Origin: Acidobacteriota bacterium
GTDB lineage: Bacteria; Acidobacteriota; Thermoanaerobaculia; Multivoradales; Multivoraceae
NCBI GenBank assembly: GCA_029263415.1
Contig: JAJCXN010000008.1
Location: 62,001-126,000, forward strand
Reading direction: 5' to 3'
Length of the DNA stretch: 64,000 nucleotides
The notes under the pieces are model-generated. The model did not search any database. It had not been told where the DNA came from and saw only the letters and a list, made by a program, of their open reading frames with translations. Positions within the stretch are counted from its first letter, which is position 1; every line of letters starts with the position of its first letter. The translations under genes were made by a program, and so were the position numbers. Positions 23,600 through 33,445 of this stretch are shown here, piece by piece.

Positions 23600-25975
23600 T
23601 CATTCCGCAGGGCGCTCGAGCGTCAGTGTGGCCGACTGATCGCCCACCGTAATCACGAAGTCACCAGGCTCCACAATCCGCTCAAGGTCACGTCGGACGA
23701 ACTCGAAGTCCGCTGGTCCGAGGGTGAACTCCACCACAACTGACTTGCCAGGTTCGAGAAAAACCTTTTGAAAGCGCCGCAATCGTTTTGCCGATGGCGT
23801 GATGCTCGCCACCTCGTCGGTCACGAAGAGCAACGTCGATTCAAGCCCCGCTCGCTGTCCAGTATTGGTCACTTGGTACGAAACCCCAACGCTTTCGCGA
23901 AGTCCCGCAGACGACTCTGTAAGAGTCAGATCCGATACCTCGAACGTCGTGTAGCTGAGACCATGGCCAAAGGGCCACTGCGGGTTGAAGGCCGTGAGTC
24001 CGAAAGTTGTGTCCTGCCTTTCAGACTGCTTGAAGTCGTAGGTCCGCAGTGCATTGGTGAAGCGCGGATAAGTGATCGGAAGTTTGCCGCTCGGGTTGAC
24101 CATGCCGAGCAATACTTCGGCGATCGCTTGGCCGCCCTCGTGGCCAGGGTTCGGCGCGAACAGCACCGCCGCTGCAGCATCCGCGATGCCATCCAAGACC
24201 CGGGGCCGACCCTGAATCAGCACCAGTACTACCGGCTTGCCAAGATCGTAGGCCGCTCTGGCCAACTCAAGCTGATCCTTAGGCAAGCGTAGATCGTCGA
24301 TATTTCCTGGCGTCTCGGTGTAGGACTGCTCGCCCAGGCAGAGGATCACAACATCGGCCTTTCGACTTTCACGGCGTAAGCCTGGCAAGATCGAGGGTAC
24401 ATTGATGTCTGCTCGAGGGGTCGGAAGGTAGTGCACGCGATTCCGGGCCATGGCGCTCAGGCCGGCGACTAGGCTCAGCGACTCCTCGGGATAGTTCGAG
24501 GCCCCGTGTCCCTGCCACGTGTAAGTCCAACCATTCGCCAGTGACTCAAGAGAGTCTGCCGTCGGCCCAGTGATCAGCAGGCGTGTTCCTTCATCCAGCG
24601 GCAAGGTCGCATCTCGATTTTCGAGAAGAACGATCGATTCGCGCGCCGCTGCAAGCGCTACTTTGCGCGCCTCGGTGGAGCCAACCTCTACCTCTGAATC
24701 AACCCCTAGGAGCGGGTCGGAGAACAGACCGAGTTCGAATTTGAGCCGCAGAATGCGACGCACCGAGAGGTCCAGTCGAGCTTCGCTGATCGAGCCTTCT
24801 GCGACAAGCTCCGCCATGAGATCCATGAAACTTGCATCGCGCGGCACCATGCTCATGTCTACGCCCGCGTTGATCGCCATGAGAGTGGCCTGTTTCTCGG
24901 TGACAGCCACCCGGTGAAGGGTGACCAGCTTCTTAATGTCTTCCCAATCGGTCACTGCCACACCGCGAAAGCCGAGTTCCTCACGGAGCAGCTCGGTCAA
25001 CATTCGGCGATCACCATGTACAGGGATTCCGTTGATCTCGCCCGAATTGATCATCACCGTGCGGGCACCAGCGTTCACCGCAGCTCGAAACGGTGGCACG
25101 AAGATTTCGTGCAACCTGCGCTCGGGAATCCTCGACGGCGTCCGATCATGTCCGGTCACCGGCTCGCTGTAACCAAGGAAATGTTTCATCGTCGAAGCGA
25201 CGCTCATGGCACCGTCAATGCGCCGACCCTCGTAGCCGCGGATCGAGGCAACGCCGAACACCGATACCAGGTAGGGATCTTCGCCAAAGGTTTCGTAGAG
25301 CCGAGGCCAGGCGGGATGCCTCCCCACATCTAGGACTGGCGAGAAGTTCCATGGCACGCCGGCTTTGCGGGTCTCCGCCGCAGCCAACCGGCTACCTTTC
25401 AAGGTCAACTCCGGGTTGAATGTCGCAGCCAGGCCCAACGGCTGCGGAAAGATTGTCGCCGACTCCACATAGTTTGCTCCGTGGATGCTGTCGAGACCAT
25501 AGATCACTGGAATCTTCAAACGTGAAGCCGTGGCCGCGTTTTGGATCGCTCGAATCAGGCCATGCCAACGTTCCACCGAGAGCGCCTCCCCATTGACGTT
25601 CAGAATCGACCCAACGGCTCGCTCTGTCACCATCTCACGAAGCTTGTCCGGATTGATCTGCATCTCTTGATGCAAACCGTCGGTAATCATGAAGATGTCG
25701 AGCTGCGTCATCTGGCCGATCTTCTCGGTCACGGTCATCCGAGCAAGGAGGGCCTCGAGCGCCACTTCATCCACGGGCTGGGCTTGCGCGCGGCCCTCCG
25801 CTGCAAGAAACGCCTCACTACCGACCGAACCGGTGGTGGACTCAGGGAATCCGACGATGACCTGCGCCGACACAGCAGCACCACAGAGGAACAGGACCAG
25901 AAACATCAACCAAAGCGAAGGCTGAGTGCCGCGCCAGTTTGCCGATCGGGCCGCTCGATCAACCAGGTACTTCAT
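23600..25975 (-). CDS. Glycoside hydrolase family 3 beta-glucosidase, exported
   Basis: ATG 25975, after a GAGAG box, gives 791 residues. The open frame extends upstream, but this start places the hydrophobic signal (LWLMFLVLFLCGAAVSAQ, residues 21-38) near the N-terminus. The TIM-barrel domain shows EKIGQMTQ, PVIYGLDSIHG, ETFGEDP, KHFLGYSEP (substrate-binding KH, 264-265) and the nucleophile motif VTDWED (Asp 343). The alpha/beta sandwich and a C-terminal fibronectin-III-like domain (FGHGLSYTTFEVSDL) follow. This is the layout of BglX/ExoP-type exo-beta-glucosidases. It should release glucose from beta-gluco-oligosaccharides in the periplasm after entry through the neighbouring TonB receptor. 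Linkage preference cannot be read from sequence alone. Confidence 0.95.
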   Translation of the reverse strand: MKYLVDRAARSANWRGTQPSLWLMFLVLFLCGAAVSAQVIVGFPESTTGSVGSEAFLAAEGRAQAQPVDEVALEALLARMTVTEKIGQMTQLDIFMITDGLHQEMQINPDKLREMVTERAVGSILNVNGEALSVERWHGLIRAIQNAATASRLKIPVIYGLDSIHGANYVESATIFPQPLGLAATFNPELTLKGSRLAAAETRKAGVPWNFSPVLDVGRHPAWPRLYETFGEDPYLVSVFGVASIRGYEGRRIDGAMSVASTMKHFLGYSEPVTGHDRTPSRIPERRLHEIFVPPFRAAVNAGARTVMINSGEINGIPVHGDRRMLTELLREELGFRGVAVTDWEDIKKLVTLHRVAVTEKQATLMAINAGVDMSMVPRDASFMDLMAELVAEGSISEARLDLSVRRILRLKFELGLFSDPLLGVDSEVEVGSTEARKVALAAARESIVLLENRDATLPLDEGTRLLITGPTADSLESLANGWTYTWQGHGASNYPEESLSLVAGLSAMARNRVHYLPTPRADINVPSILPGLRRESRKADVVILCLGEQSYTETPGNIDDLRLPKDQLELARAAYDLGKPVVLVLIQGRPRVLDGIADAAAAVLFAPNPGHEGGQAIAEVLLGMVNPSGKLPITYPRFTNALRTYDFKQSERQDTTFGLTAFNPQWPFGHGLSYTTFEVSDLTLTESSAGLRESVGVSYQVTNTGQRAGLESTLLFVTDEVASITPSAKRLRRFQKVFLEPGKSVVVEFTLGPADFEFVRRDLERIVEPGDFVITVGDQSATLTLERPAE

Positions 25976-26168
25976 GTCATCTCTCGTAAATTCAGATGGA
26001 ACGGGGTGCCAAACACGTCGGTGCAACGAGCAGCCGAAGGAATGGCCTCCAGGACCCGCCTCAAAGCCGGCCAGTCTGGTTACACAAGCCAAGAGCAACG
26101 GCTAGATGAGCCAACCCGGTCGTGAAGAAAGCTCACGATCGGGCTGTGCTTCCGCCTTCGAAAGACCT
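25976..26168. other. Gap between receptor and beta-glucosidase genes
   Basis: A 193-bp spacer lies within the leftward set. It contains a short imperfect hairpin around 26120-26145 (CGTGA paired with TCACG) but no operator copy. A secondary promoter for the downstream genes, or an mRNA processing site that gives the receptor gene its own level, is possible. Confidence 0.35.
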
Positions 26169-29100
26169 CTAGAAGATCAGGCGAAGACCTAGCTGTACCT
26201 GGCGAGGATCACGAGTTGCAATCGCCCGGCCAAAAGAGCCGGAGGGAGTGAAACCGGTAATCGTCGTGGCCTGATCGACCGGGGCATCGAGGGTGATCGA
26301 ACTCGGGTTCAACGCGGTATCCACCGCGATGAAGTTGTCCCGATTAAATACATTGAAGACCTCGAACCGGACTTGCATGCGCACACTGTCGGTCACTCGG
26401 ATGTTCTTGTAGAAGGACAGGTCAACCTGAAAGAACTCTGGACCTTCGCAAGAACCACGTTCGTAGTCACCAATGCTTCCCAGCTGAAACCCGTCCAGAG
26501 TGAACGCATTTGGGTTGAGCCACTGCTCGCCCGGGCCACCACTTGCCTTACAGGGCTGACCAGGAACGCGGTTAGGCCGTTGGTTGTTGGCGAAACCAGT
26601 GCCAGAGACACCACCACCGAGGCCAGGTGCACCACCGACAGTCACATTAAGAGCCTGCCCTGATGCGTAGTTGACGATACTTGCGATCTCCCAGTTGCCG
26701 AAGAGCCCGCGGACAAAGCCGCCCTTGTTGTCCAGCGTTGGCAAGTTGAGCACCAAGCTCGCATTGAAGACATGGTCCCGATGCAAACCGGCGTAGCCCC
26801 AATCAAGACGCGAATTCTCCGGATCGATAACCTGCCCCGCGAAGGTGCCCGCACCAGAATCGTTCAGTGGATCGTCGGCCTTGAAGTTCGCGTACGTGTA
26901 GGACGCCTGGAACTGCGAGCCACGACCGAAGGTGCTCCTGAACTGCGTTTGCAACGAGTGGTACTCCGACGAACCGTTGTTTTCCCAGTAGAGGATGGTC
27001 GCGTCACCAAAGACACTGTACTGACGGAAGCGGCCTGGATTGTTCGCTCCGGCTCGAATGTAGTCGAGTCGATCCGAGACACCATTGCCGTCGCCGTCCC
27101 CAGTTGAAACGTAGTTGATGTCGGAACGACGCATCAGATGCTTGCCGCGACTCCCAACGTAGCCCACCTCAAACGAGGAGTTGCGGCCAATCCGCTGCTC
27201 CCAGCTCAGGTTGTACTGGAGGTTGTAAGGAGTCTCAGCGTTCTTGTCGAAACCGTTCCGCGGCGCACCCGCACCGACTGAAAAGCAGCCCCCGCACGGT
27301 TCGTTTGCATCATCGAGCTTCCGAATCCCACTCTGCGAGAACGCATACGGCGGATTACCGGCCATCTCCAAGATGACGTTGACACGCTCACGCTGGAAGA
27401 ATTGGCCAGCTCCTGCTCGCACCACCGTCCTGCCATCACCCTTAAGGTCCCAGGCAAGGCCGAGACGAGGAGCGAAGTTGTCGTCGTCGGTCTCGACCAG
27501 AGCACTATTCGGACCCGGTCTTCCGCCAAGAAAACCTGCTGCCTGGCAACCGCTGGTTCCAGGGACCTCGAGCAATCCGTTGCACGGATCGTTACCCAGC
27601 GCGGGGTCAAACGAGGCGGGATCGAAACTAGTGATCCGACTGTCAGCAGCACTGGGTAACTCATAGCGCGAGTAACGAATGCCGTAGTCCAGGGTCACTC
27701 GATCGGTGATGCTCCAAGAATCGGCAACGTAAAGTTCGATGTCGGTCCATTCCAACTCAGGAAACGGCTCGAACGAGTTCTCAGAGAAGCCAAAGGTCAT
27801 GTCATCAATGAGGAAGTCCGCAAGGACATTGCCACTGGTCGCACCCCAGCCGTTGATGCCGGCCGCACCCCAGAACTGCGGCGACTCGAACGCCGAGGCA
27901 CCGCCGATGAACTCATCCTTCTTGCCTTCCCCGTAGAGAATGCCAGCACGCAGCCAGTGATCGCCGAAGACCTGTTCATAGTCGTTCTTCAGCACGAGAA
28001 GATCTTGCTTGTTCTGCCAAGGTGCGATGTTCCAGAGAGCTTGGTAGCCCTGCCCACCCCAGAAAACCGGATGGCTGCGATCCGCGCCGCCAGTCTTTCC
28101 GCCGAAGACGGTGGGAATCAGCGAGTTGATCTCGCCGTTCAATCCAGGGTTCGTACCGCCACGCGCGATATCGATCTCGTTCCCAGAGTAGGAGAAGCGC
28201 AAGCTGTTGACCGAGTTGGCGCCCAGCGTATTCGTCAGCTGTGTCACCACCGAGCGAGCGGGCTGGTCCCAGGATGAATCAACCACCGGGAAGGGATCGT
28301 CGCCCCACAAGCCGTTCGAAGCACCCGCGTTAGGAGAGCCGTTTTCCCAGCTGTCCTGGGTGTAGCGCAGCATGACTTGAGTGCGGTCGTTGGGTGTCGC
28401 GTCAAGCCGCAGGCTGTCCTGACGCCACTCAATCGGTGTCGCCGGAGCATCGACGTAGTTGTTGCAACTACCACCGGTGGGATTCACGTTCGGCTGGGGG
28501 AACAGATTGAGATATGCAAGACCAGCATCACTGAGCCGATCGGCAGGAATCTGGTTACCGGGGAAAGGCTGACCCGTCAGCGGATCGACCGGAATCGCTG
28601 GAGAGCAACCAGCAATACGAGCGCCACTGAAGTCTCCGACCCGCTCTGCAGCGGTCGGAACAAACCCGGTCCGCACAACACCGCGCGCTTCATCGTTCCA
28701 CTCCTCGGACCAAAAAAAGTGCAGCTTGTCGCGCACCACAGGGCCGCCTAGGGTGAAGCCGAAGTCGTCGCGCTTGAGCGGTTCCTTTGCGAGATTGGCC
28801 TGCTCGAGAAAGTAGTTCGTTTCCGAAAGAGAGGCATCCCGATTGAAGTAGAAGGCGGAACCATGAAAGCGGTTGGTGCCGCTCTTAGTAACGAGATTGA
28901 TTTGGGCACCACCGGACTGTCCAAACTCCGCTCCATAGCTATTGCGATGGATTTTGAACTGCTCGATGCTCTCAGCAGCCGGGTACACCAGAATCGTGCG
29001 GTTCGAACCAACGTCGTTGTTGTTGGCGCCATCTACCGACCAAAGGTTTGAAGTGGTCGAACCACCAGACACCGAGAGATCAACGCCACCCAGCAGTCCC

Positions 29101-29615
29101 TTGTTCTTGGTATCAAGGCCCTCTGGCGCACTGACACCTGGCATGAGCTGGGCAAGCTGCACAAAGTTGCGACCGTTTAGCGGCAGTTCGCGGACCTGGT
29201 CTCCAGTGATAACCCCGGCCACTTCGCCACCGACGGTCTCCAAGGAGACCGCGTCGGCGCTGACAGTGACGACATCTACGAGAGTGCCCACGTCCATGGC
29301 GAAACTCATCGAGCGATTATCCGCTACGTTGAGCACAACCCCTTCGATCTCCTTGCTCTGGAAGCCATCCAGCGACGCTGAAAGATCGTAGGTCCCAACC
29401 ACCAAGTTGGGGAAGCTGAAAGCACCGTTGCTTCCAGTGATAGCAGTCCGTTCGAAGCCATTCTTGGCATTGTTGATCACGACCGTTACGCCCGGAAGGG
29501 CCTGGCCATCGGGACTCGTCACGGTGCCCTGCAAGCTCGCCAACGTTCGCTGGGAAAAAACTGCAACTGGGACGACCAAGACGAGAAGGAATAGCACGAG
29601 ACTTCGTGTGCGCAT
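26169..29615 (-). CDS. TonB-dependent receptor, carboxypeptidase-regulatory-like type (oligosaccharide uptake)
   Basis: ATG 29615, nine bases after GAGGAA, gives 1148 residues. A TTG two codons upstream is the alternative. After a signal peptide (LVLFLLVLVVPVAVFSQ) comes a carboxypeptidase-regulatory-like beta-sandwich (ASLQGTVTSPDGQALPGVTV to FQSKEIEGVVL). A plug with LNGRNFVQLAQLMPGV follows, then a long barrel ending in VQLGLRLIF. No STN-like domain is present, unlike the other receptor in this window. Such acidobacterial receptors are thought to import oligosaccharides, and no SusD gene accompanies it. It is the first gene of the leftward sugar set and lies next to a LacI operator. Ligand identity (a beta-glucan oligomer) is inference. 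Confidence 0.93.
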   Translation of the reverse strand: MRTRSLVLFLLVLVVPVAVFSQRTLASLQGTVTSPDGQALPGVTVVINNAKNGFERTAITGSNGAFSFPNLVVGTYDLSASLDGFQSKEIEGVVLNVADNRSMSFAMDVGTLVDVVTVSADAVSLETVGGEVAGVITGDQVRELPLNGRNFVQLAQLMPGVSAPEGLDTKNKGLLGGVDLSVSGGSTTSNLWSVDGANNNDVGSNRTILVYPAAESIEQFKIHRNSYGAEFGQSGGAQINLVTKSGTNRFHGSAFYFNRDASLSETNYFLEQANLAKEPLKRDDFGFTLGGPVVRDKLHFFWSEEWNDEARGVVRTGFVPTAAERVGDFSGARIAGCSPAIPVDPLTGQPFPGNQIPADRLSDAGLAYLNLFPQPNVNPTGGSCNNYVDAPATPIEWRQDSLRLDATPNDRTQVMLRYTQDSWENGSPNAGASNGLWGDDPFPVVDSSWDQPARSVVTQLTNTLGANSVNSLRFSYSGNEIDIARGGTNPGLNGEINSLIPTVFGGKTGGADRSHPVFWGGQGYQALWNIAPWQNKQDLLVLKNDYEQVFGDHWLRAGILYGEGKKDEFIGGASAFESPQFWGAAGINGWGATSGNVLADFLIDDMTFGFSENSFEPFPELEWTDIELYVADSWSITDRVTLDYGIRYSRYELPSAADSRITSFDPASFDPALGNDPCNGLLEVPGTSGCQAAGFLGGRPGPNSALVETDDDNFAPRLGLAWDLKGDGRTVVRAGAGQFFQRERVNVILEMAGNPPYAFSQSGIRKLDDANEPCGGCFSVGAGAPRNGFDKNAETPYNLQYNLSWEQRIGRNSSFEVGYVGSRGKHLMRRSDINYVSTGDGDGNGVSDRLDYIRAGANNPGRFRQYSVFGDATILYWENNGSSEYHSLQTQFRSTFGRGSQFQASYTYANFKADDPLNDSGAGTFAGQVIDPENSRLDWGYAGLHRDHVFNASLVLNLPTLDNKGGFVRGLFGNWEIASIVNYASGQALNVTVGGAPGLGGGVSGTGFANNQRPNRVPGQPCKASGGPGEQWLNPNAFTLDGFQLGSIGDYERGSCEGPEFFQVDLSFYKNIRVTDSVRMQVRFEVFNVFNRDNFIAVDTALNPSSITLDAPVDQATTITGFTPSGSFGRAIATRDPRQVQLGLRLIF

Positions 29616-29697
29616 GAGCAACGTTCCTCACTTTCTAAATGGATGCCTTGCGGCGTGTGGCAAGCTGACGAGGTCATAAGCGGCCAGCGGACTTGCC

Positions 29698-29717
29698 TTA
29701 CTAAAACGTTTTAGTAA
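29698..29717. promoter_or_regulatory. LacI-type operator, 20-bp perfect palindrome (copy 2)
   Basis: TTACTAAAACGTTTTAGTAA is identical to its own reverse complement. Its central 14 bases match the copy at 18187-18200. It lies 82 bases before the receptor ATG (minus strand) and 255 bases before the lacI start, directly after the predicted leftward -10 box. A repressor bound here would cover the transcription start. Confidence 0.88.
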
Positions 29718-29746
29718 ACTTACCACGCTCCCAACAAAGCCGTCAA
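29717..29746 (-). promoter_or_regulatory. Predicted promoter of the leftward receptor/beta-glucosidase set
   Basis: On the minus strand TTGACG (29746-29741) and TAAGTT (29722-29717) are 18 bases apart, a plausible sigma-70 -35/-10 pair. The -10 box overlaps the first base of the operator palindrome, a classical repression geometry. The -10 match is modest. Confidence 0.5.
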
Positions 29747-29972
29747 GCAGCACCTTCTTGATTTCTTCACGAGGAGAATGCTTCACAGAGCGAAAGTCAC
29801 GAGTTTCAACTCGTTTCCTAGGGAATCACTGGTGCCCAGGACTCTCCAATTCTCTTCACCCGATCTCGATCGCCTGTATCCTTCAGATTCTTTCAGCATC
29901 CTTTCGCGCCGCTCGAAGGCAACTTCGCCGACATAAACGGCAGCGCATCCTCACTTCATAGGCACTCTCATT

Positions 29973-31082
29973 TTGGTAGCCGACAAACGAACAGCCCGAT
30001 TGCCCAAAGCCCGCACCAAGGCCCAGCCCGTCCGCCTGAAGGATGTCGCTCAATTTCTCGGCGTCTCCCCCGCAACCGTCTCGCTAATTCTTAACCGGGC
30101 CCCCGCCGCAGCGGCCATACCGGAAGAGACCCATCGACGCGTCCGCGCCGCCGCCAAGAGCCTTGGCTATCGCCCGAACCAACTCGCGCGCTCGCTGCGA
30201 AGCAACCGTACGCAGACCATCGGCGTGTTGGTCCCGGAGATTTCAGAGGGCTACGAGGCCGCGGTCCTAGCGGGCATCGAGGAACAGCTACACAAAGAGA
30301 ACTACTTCTACTTCGTAGCCAGTCATACCTCAGACCCAGAACGGATGCGCTTCGCCCTGCAGACCTTCGAAGACCGTCAGGTCGAGGGCCTCATTCTCGC
30401 CAATACCAATCTGCCGAGCGACACCAACGTGCCGACGGTAAGGATTTCTGGAGATGCCAAGCGCACCGTTGGTGCTTCCGTCGTCCTGGACCACGACCAT
30501 GCTGCCAAGCTCGCACTCGATCACCTCTGGCAGCTAGGCCACCGAGATGTAGCTTTCTTCCGAGGCCCTGTAGATAGTGCCGATTCGGGTGTGCGCTGGA
30601 AAGCAATCGTCCGCTACGCACGCACTCTCGGCCTACCCATTCGGGAGAATCTGGTCAGACGTCTAGGCGAACTCAAGAGCGATCATAGCGGCGCCGCTAG
30701 AGAACATTTCCGGGATGTCGAAGTCGGCTATGCCGAGGGATATGAGTGCGCAGCTGATTTGTTGAGCTCGCTAGTTCCCTTCACGGCGCTGTTTTCCTTC
30801 AACGATCTTTCCGCGATTGGCGCCGCAAGAGCATTCGCAGAGTCCAACCGCTATGTTCCACAAGACATCTCGCTGGTGGGATTCGACGACATCTTAAGCG
30901 CGTCGTTCCATACGCCTCCCTTGACTACGGTGCGGCAGCCCCTTCGCGAAATGGGTCGACTCGCTGCCAAAACACTGCTCGCTGCAGTCCGCGGGGAGCA
31001 GGAAGCTGAGGCGGGAGCCCAAACGGTGGAACCCCAACTCATGATCCGAAGATCCACCGCAACCCCCCTACGAAGGCTGTAG
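29973..31082 (+). CDS. LacI family transcriptional regulator
   Basis: The 369-residue protein seems to start at TTG 29973, since no ATG or GTG is available ahead of the DNA-binding domain. The helix-turn-helix and hinge helix lie at about residues 21-75 (VRLKDVAQFLGVSPATVSLILN, then RPNQLARSLRSNRTQTIGVLVPEI). The periplasmic-binding-protein-like effector domain follows, with YFVASHTSDPER, FSFNDLSAIGAARAF and the C-terminal SLVGFDDI and TTVRQP motifs. It is the first gene of a seven-gene rightward operon and adjoins the 20-bp operator, so it is the obvious candidate to bind both operator copies. The effector is probably a glucoside or ED intermediate (inference). Confidence 0.93.
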   Translation: MVADKRTARLPKARTKAQPVRLKDVAQFLGVSPATVSLILNRAPAAAAIPEETHRRVRAAAKSLGYRPNQLARSLRSNRTQTIGVLVPEISEGYEAAVLAGIEEQLHKENYFYFVASHTSDPERMRFALQTFEDRQVEGLILANTNLPSDTNVPTVRISGDAKRTVGASVVLDHDHAAKLALDHLWQLGHRDVAFFRGPVDSADSGVRWKAIVRYARTLGLPIRENLVRRLGELKSDHSGAAREHFRDVEVGYAEGYECAADLLSSLVPFTALFSFNDLSAIGAARAFAESNRYVPQDISLVGFDDILSASFHTPPLTTVRQPLREMGRLAAKTLLAAVRGEQEAEAGAQTVEPQLMIRRSTATPLRRL

Positions 31083-31084
31083 GT

Positions 31085-33445
31085 ATGGTGCACAGCAAAA
31101 TCACACAGCCCCCCCTTGCGGGACTGAACGTCACTATCCTCAGCCTCCTCTTCGCGTTTGCTGCGGCTGCGTACGGAGCCAGCCCCAACCCGAGAACAGA
31201 CTCTGGGCGTCCGGAACGCCTCGCCCTAGGGCTCATTCTCCAAGGAGAGCGAGCGCTCGCCGCCGGCGAACTTGACCTCGGCGAAAGCCTGCTCAGGGAA
31301 GGACTTCTCGAAGCCTGGTTGGTACGCGCCGCGATGGCCAGCTCTCTAGATGAAACCCAGACCGCTGAGCGAAGTTACCAAGCCGCGCTGAGGATCTCCG
31401 CGGAGGAAAGGCGACCCCTCCTCGGGACTGCGCTGGTCGCTTTCGAGAAGGGTCAGCTCGAAACTGCAAACCTGACACTCCGCCGGGTCCTCGAGCGCTC
31501 CCCCACCGACCTGATCGCTAAGCGGTGGATCGCGCACGTCCTGGCAGCGGAGGGCCACGAAGAAGAAGCTGTTCAAGAGCTTCGGGAGCTAGTTAACACC
31601 AGCAAGGCTGCGGATGAGGCACCTGAGCCTTCACAAACCACCGTGGAATTGATGTTCACCCTAGGCACCGGGCTTCTGCGCACAGGCGAGGTGTCAGAGG
31701 CGATCACGCTCTTTGAAGAGCTAACCCTAAAGGACCCTCGAGCAGAAACATACGTACTAGTAGGCCGTACCTTGCGTGATTTCAGGCAGCTCGAGCCTGC
31801 TCGCGCAATGCTCGAACGGGCCCTCGCCATTGACCCTGAGGCTGCACGAGCCAATTTCTACCTGGCCTCGGTGGAGCTGCTGATCGATGGCCCGCAGGCC
31901 AACCAGAAAGCGATCACGGCGTACCGAAGGGAGCTTCGGAACACGCCCGACGAACCTTGGCTCAACTTCCATCTTGGGATTGTGTTGATGGAAACCCGCC
32001 TCTACCAGGAAGCGGCTGACGCCTTGGAGCGCGCCGTCAAACCTCCATCGCCGAGTGTCGGCGCGTTGCACGTCTATGGCACGGTTTTGGTGAGGCTCAG
32101 TCGGGACCAAGAAGCGGTCGAAACCCTCGGCCGGGCTCTCGCATCTGCGCGTTCAGAGGGCTCCGCGCCGGAGCAGCTCTCAAGCATCCGTTATCAACTC
32201 GGTTTAGCTCATCGCAATCTCGGCAACCAAGCCTCGGCAACTGAGCACTTCAACGCCGCCAAACAATCGAGTGCGCAACAAGTTTCGAGCGCCCGCTCGC
32301 AACTAACCCTCTATCTCGACGACTCGTCCTCCGCTGACTTGACCGACCAAAACCGCGATCGCTCACTTGTTCTTGGCGCGATGCAGGCGCCCCGTTACCC
32401 CGCCACAGATCCTGACTCGCTCCGATTGGCGGCCGCCGCCCTCGACCGCCGCATGGGCAGTGCCTACTACAACCTGGGCCTACTTCTCTTGCAGAAGGAC
32501 GAGGCCGCCAGGGCCGCGGATCTCTTCGAGATTGCCACCCAAACTTCTCCAGAAACTCAGTACGTTCATGCGCTTTCGGTAGCGCAATTTCGTGCGGGCA
32601 ACTATCGCGAGGCGGTGACCGGTCTGGAACGGGCCTTGGCATCCACGAGCGGAACCGCGAGCTTAGCGTTCGACCCGATGGAGGCGCGGCGGATGTTGGC
32701 CGTTGCTCAGATGCAGAGCGGGCAGTTCGACGTGGCGGCGGATCTCTTGCTTTCTGATCCGGCCACTGGCAACGATCCCAATCTCCAGTACGTGCTGGGT
32801 ACAGCCCTGATCCGCGGTGGCCGCCGCGAGCAGGCGGCCCTGCTCCTAGATAGCCTGGTCGCCCGTCACGAAGGCTGGGCACCTTTGCAAGTCTTACTCG
32901 GCCAGGCAAAGGCCCAGACTGGTGACTTCGAGGCTGCAGTCGAACATCTCGAGAAGGCCCTCGAGCTCAACCCTGATGTCCAGGACGCCCATTCCGGACT
33001 CGGCATGATCGCCCTGCGTGAAGGACGACTTGAGCAGGCCGAACAGCACTACCTCGCCGAACTCGAACGTCAGCCAAACTCACTCGAACTAGAGTACCTC
33101 CTAGCAAACGTGCTCGAACGGTCGCAGCAACTCGAGCGCGCATCGAACCTTCTTTTCGGAGTCTTGCGCCGCGACCCAGAACACGCCAACGCGCGATATC
33201 TCCTGGGCAAGATCCAGCTCGCCCGCGGCCTCCTCGTGGAGGCAGCGCAACATCTGGCAACCGCAGTCCAACTGGCGCCCGGCAACTACAACGCGCACTA
33301 TCAGCTGGGCATCTGTTTGCAGCGGCTGGGAAGAGCGGATGAATCTAGTGCAGCGTTCGCTGAGTACCGACGGCTCAAGGCCACCAATGGCGATAGTCCC
33401 CAAGCAGATCCGCTATCGAACCCGCAACTAGAGCCGCTCCCATGA
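31085..33445 (+). CDS. Secreted TPR-repeat protein (large)
   Basis: The ATG is two bases after the LacI stop codon. The 786-residue protein begins with a signal-like segment (VTILSLLFAFAAAAYGASP, residues 16-34) and is then almost entirely tetratricopeptide repeats. Copies are clear near residues 190-260, 290-350, 450-520 and 590-760 (for example 'AVEHLEKALELNPDVQDAHSGLGMIAL'). TPR solenoids are protein-interaction scaffolds. The export signal places this one in the periplasm. Translational linkage to LacI, a second TPR protein and a CRTAC1 protein suggests a role in an envelope assembly tied to sugar use, but no direct function is known. Confidence 0.88.
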   Translation: MVHSKITQPPLAGLNVTILSLLFAFAAAAYGASPNPRTDSGRPERLALGLILQGERALAAGELDLGESLLREGLLEAWLVRAAMASSLDETQTAERSYQAALRISAEERRPLLGTALVAFEKGQLETANLTLRRVLERSPTDLIAKRWIAHVLAAEGHEEEAVQELRELVNTSKAADEAPEPSQTTVELMFTLGTGLLRTGEVSEAITLFEELTLKDPRAETYVLVGRTLRDFRQLEPARAMLERALAIDPEAARANFYLASVELLIDGPQANQKAITAYRRELRNTPDEPWLNFHLGIVLMETRLYQEAADALERAVKPPSPSVGALHVYGTVLVRLSRDQEAVETLGRALASARSEGSAPEQLSSIRYQLGLAHRNLGNQASATEHFNAAKQSSAQQVSSARSQLTLYLDDSSSADLTDQNRDRSLVLGAMQAPRYPATDPDSLRLAAAALDRRMGSAYYNLGLLLLQKDEAARAADLFEIATQTSPETQYVHALSVAQFRAGNYREAVTGLERALASTSGTASLAFDPMEARRMLAVAQMQSGQFDVAADLLLSDPATGNDPNLQYVLGTALIRGGRREQAALLLDSLVARHEGWAPLQVLLGQAKAQTGDFEAAVEHLEKALELNPDVQDAHSGLGMIALREGRLEQAEQHYLAELERQPNSLELEYLLANVLERSQQLERASNLLFGVLRRDPEHANARYLLGKIQLARGLLVEAAQHLATAVQLAPGNYNAHYQLGICLQRLGRADESSAAFAEYRRLKATNGDSPQADPLSNPQLEPLP

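Larger units (their letters stand above)
29616..29972. other. Divergent promoter region of the glucoside island
   Basis: This 357-bp gap between the receptor gene and the lacI-type gene carries the leftward promoter and the 20-bp operator described separately. The right-hand 200 bases show no second operator and no clear promoter for lacI. Confidence 0.6.

Noticed and set aside
26169-29615. SusC/SusD-type polysaccharide utilisation locus
   Set aside because: The receptor has a carboxypeptidase-regulatory-like domain but no SusD-like gene is adjacent, and the barrel resembles the acidobacterial receptor type rather than Bacteroidetes SusC.
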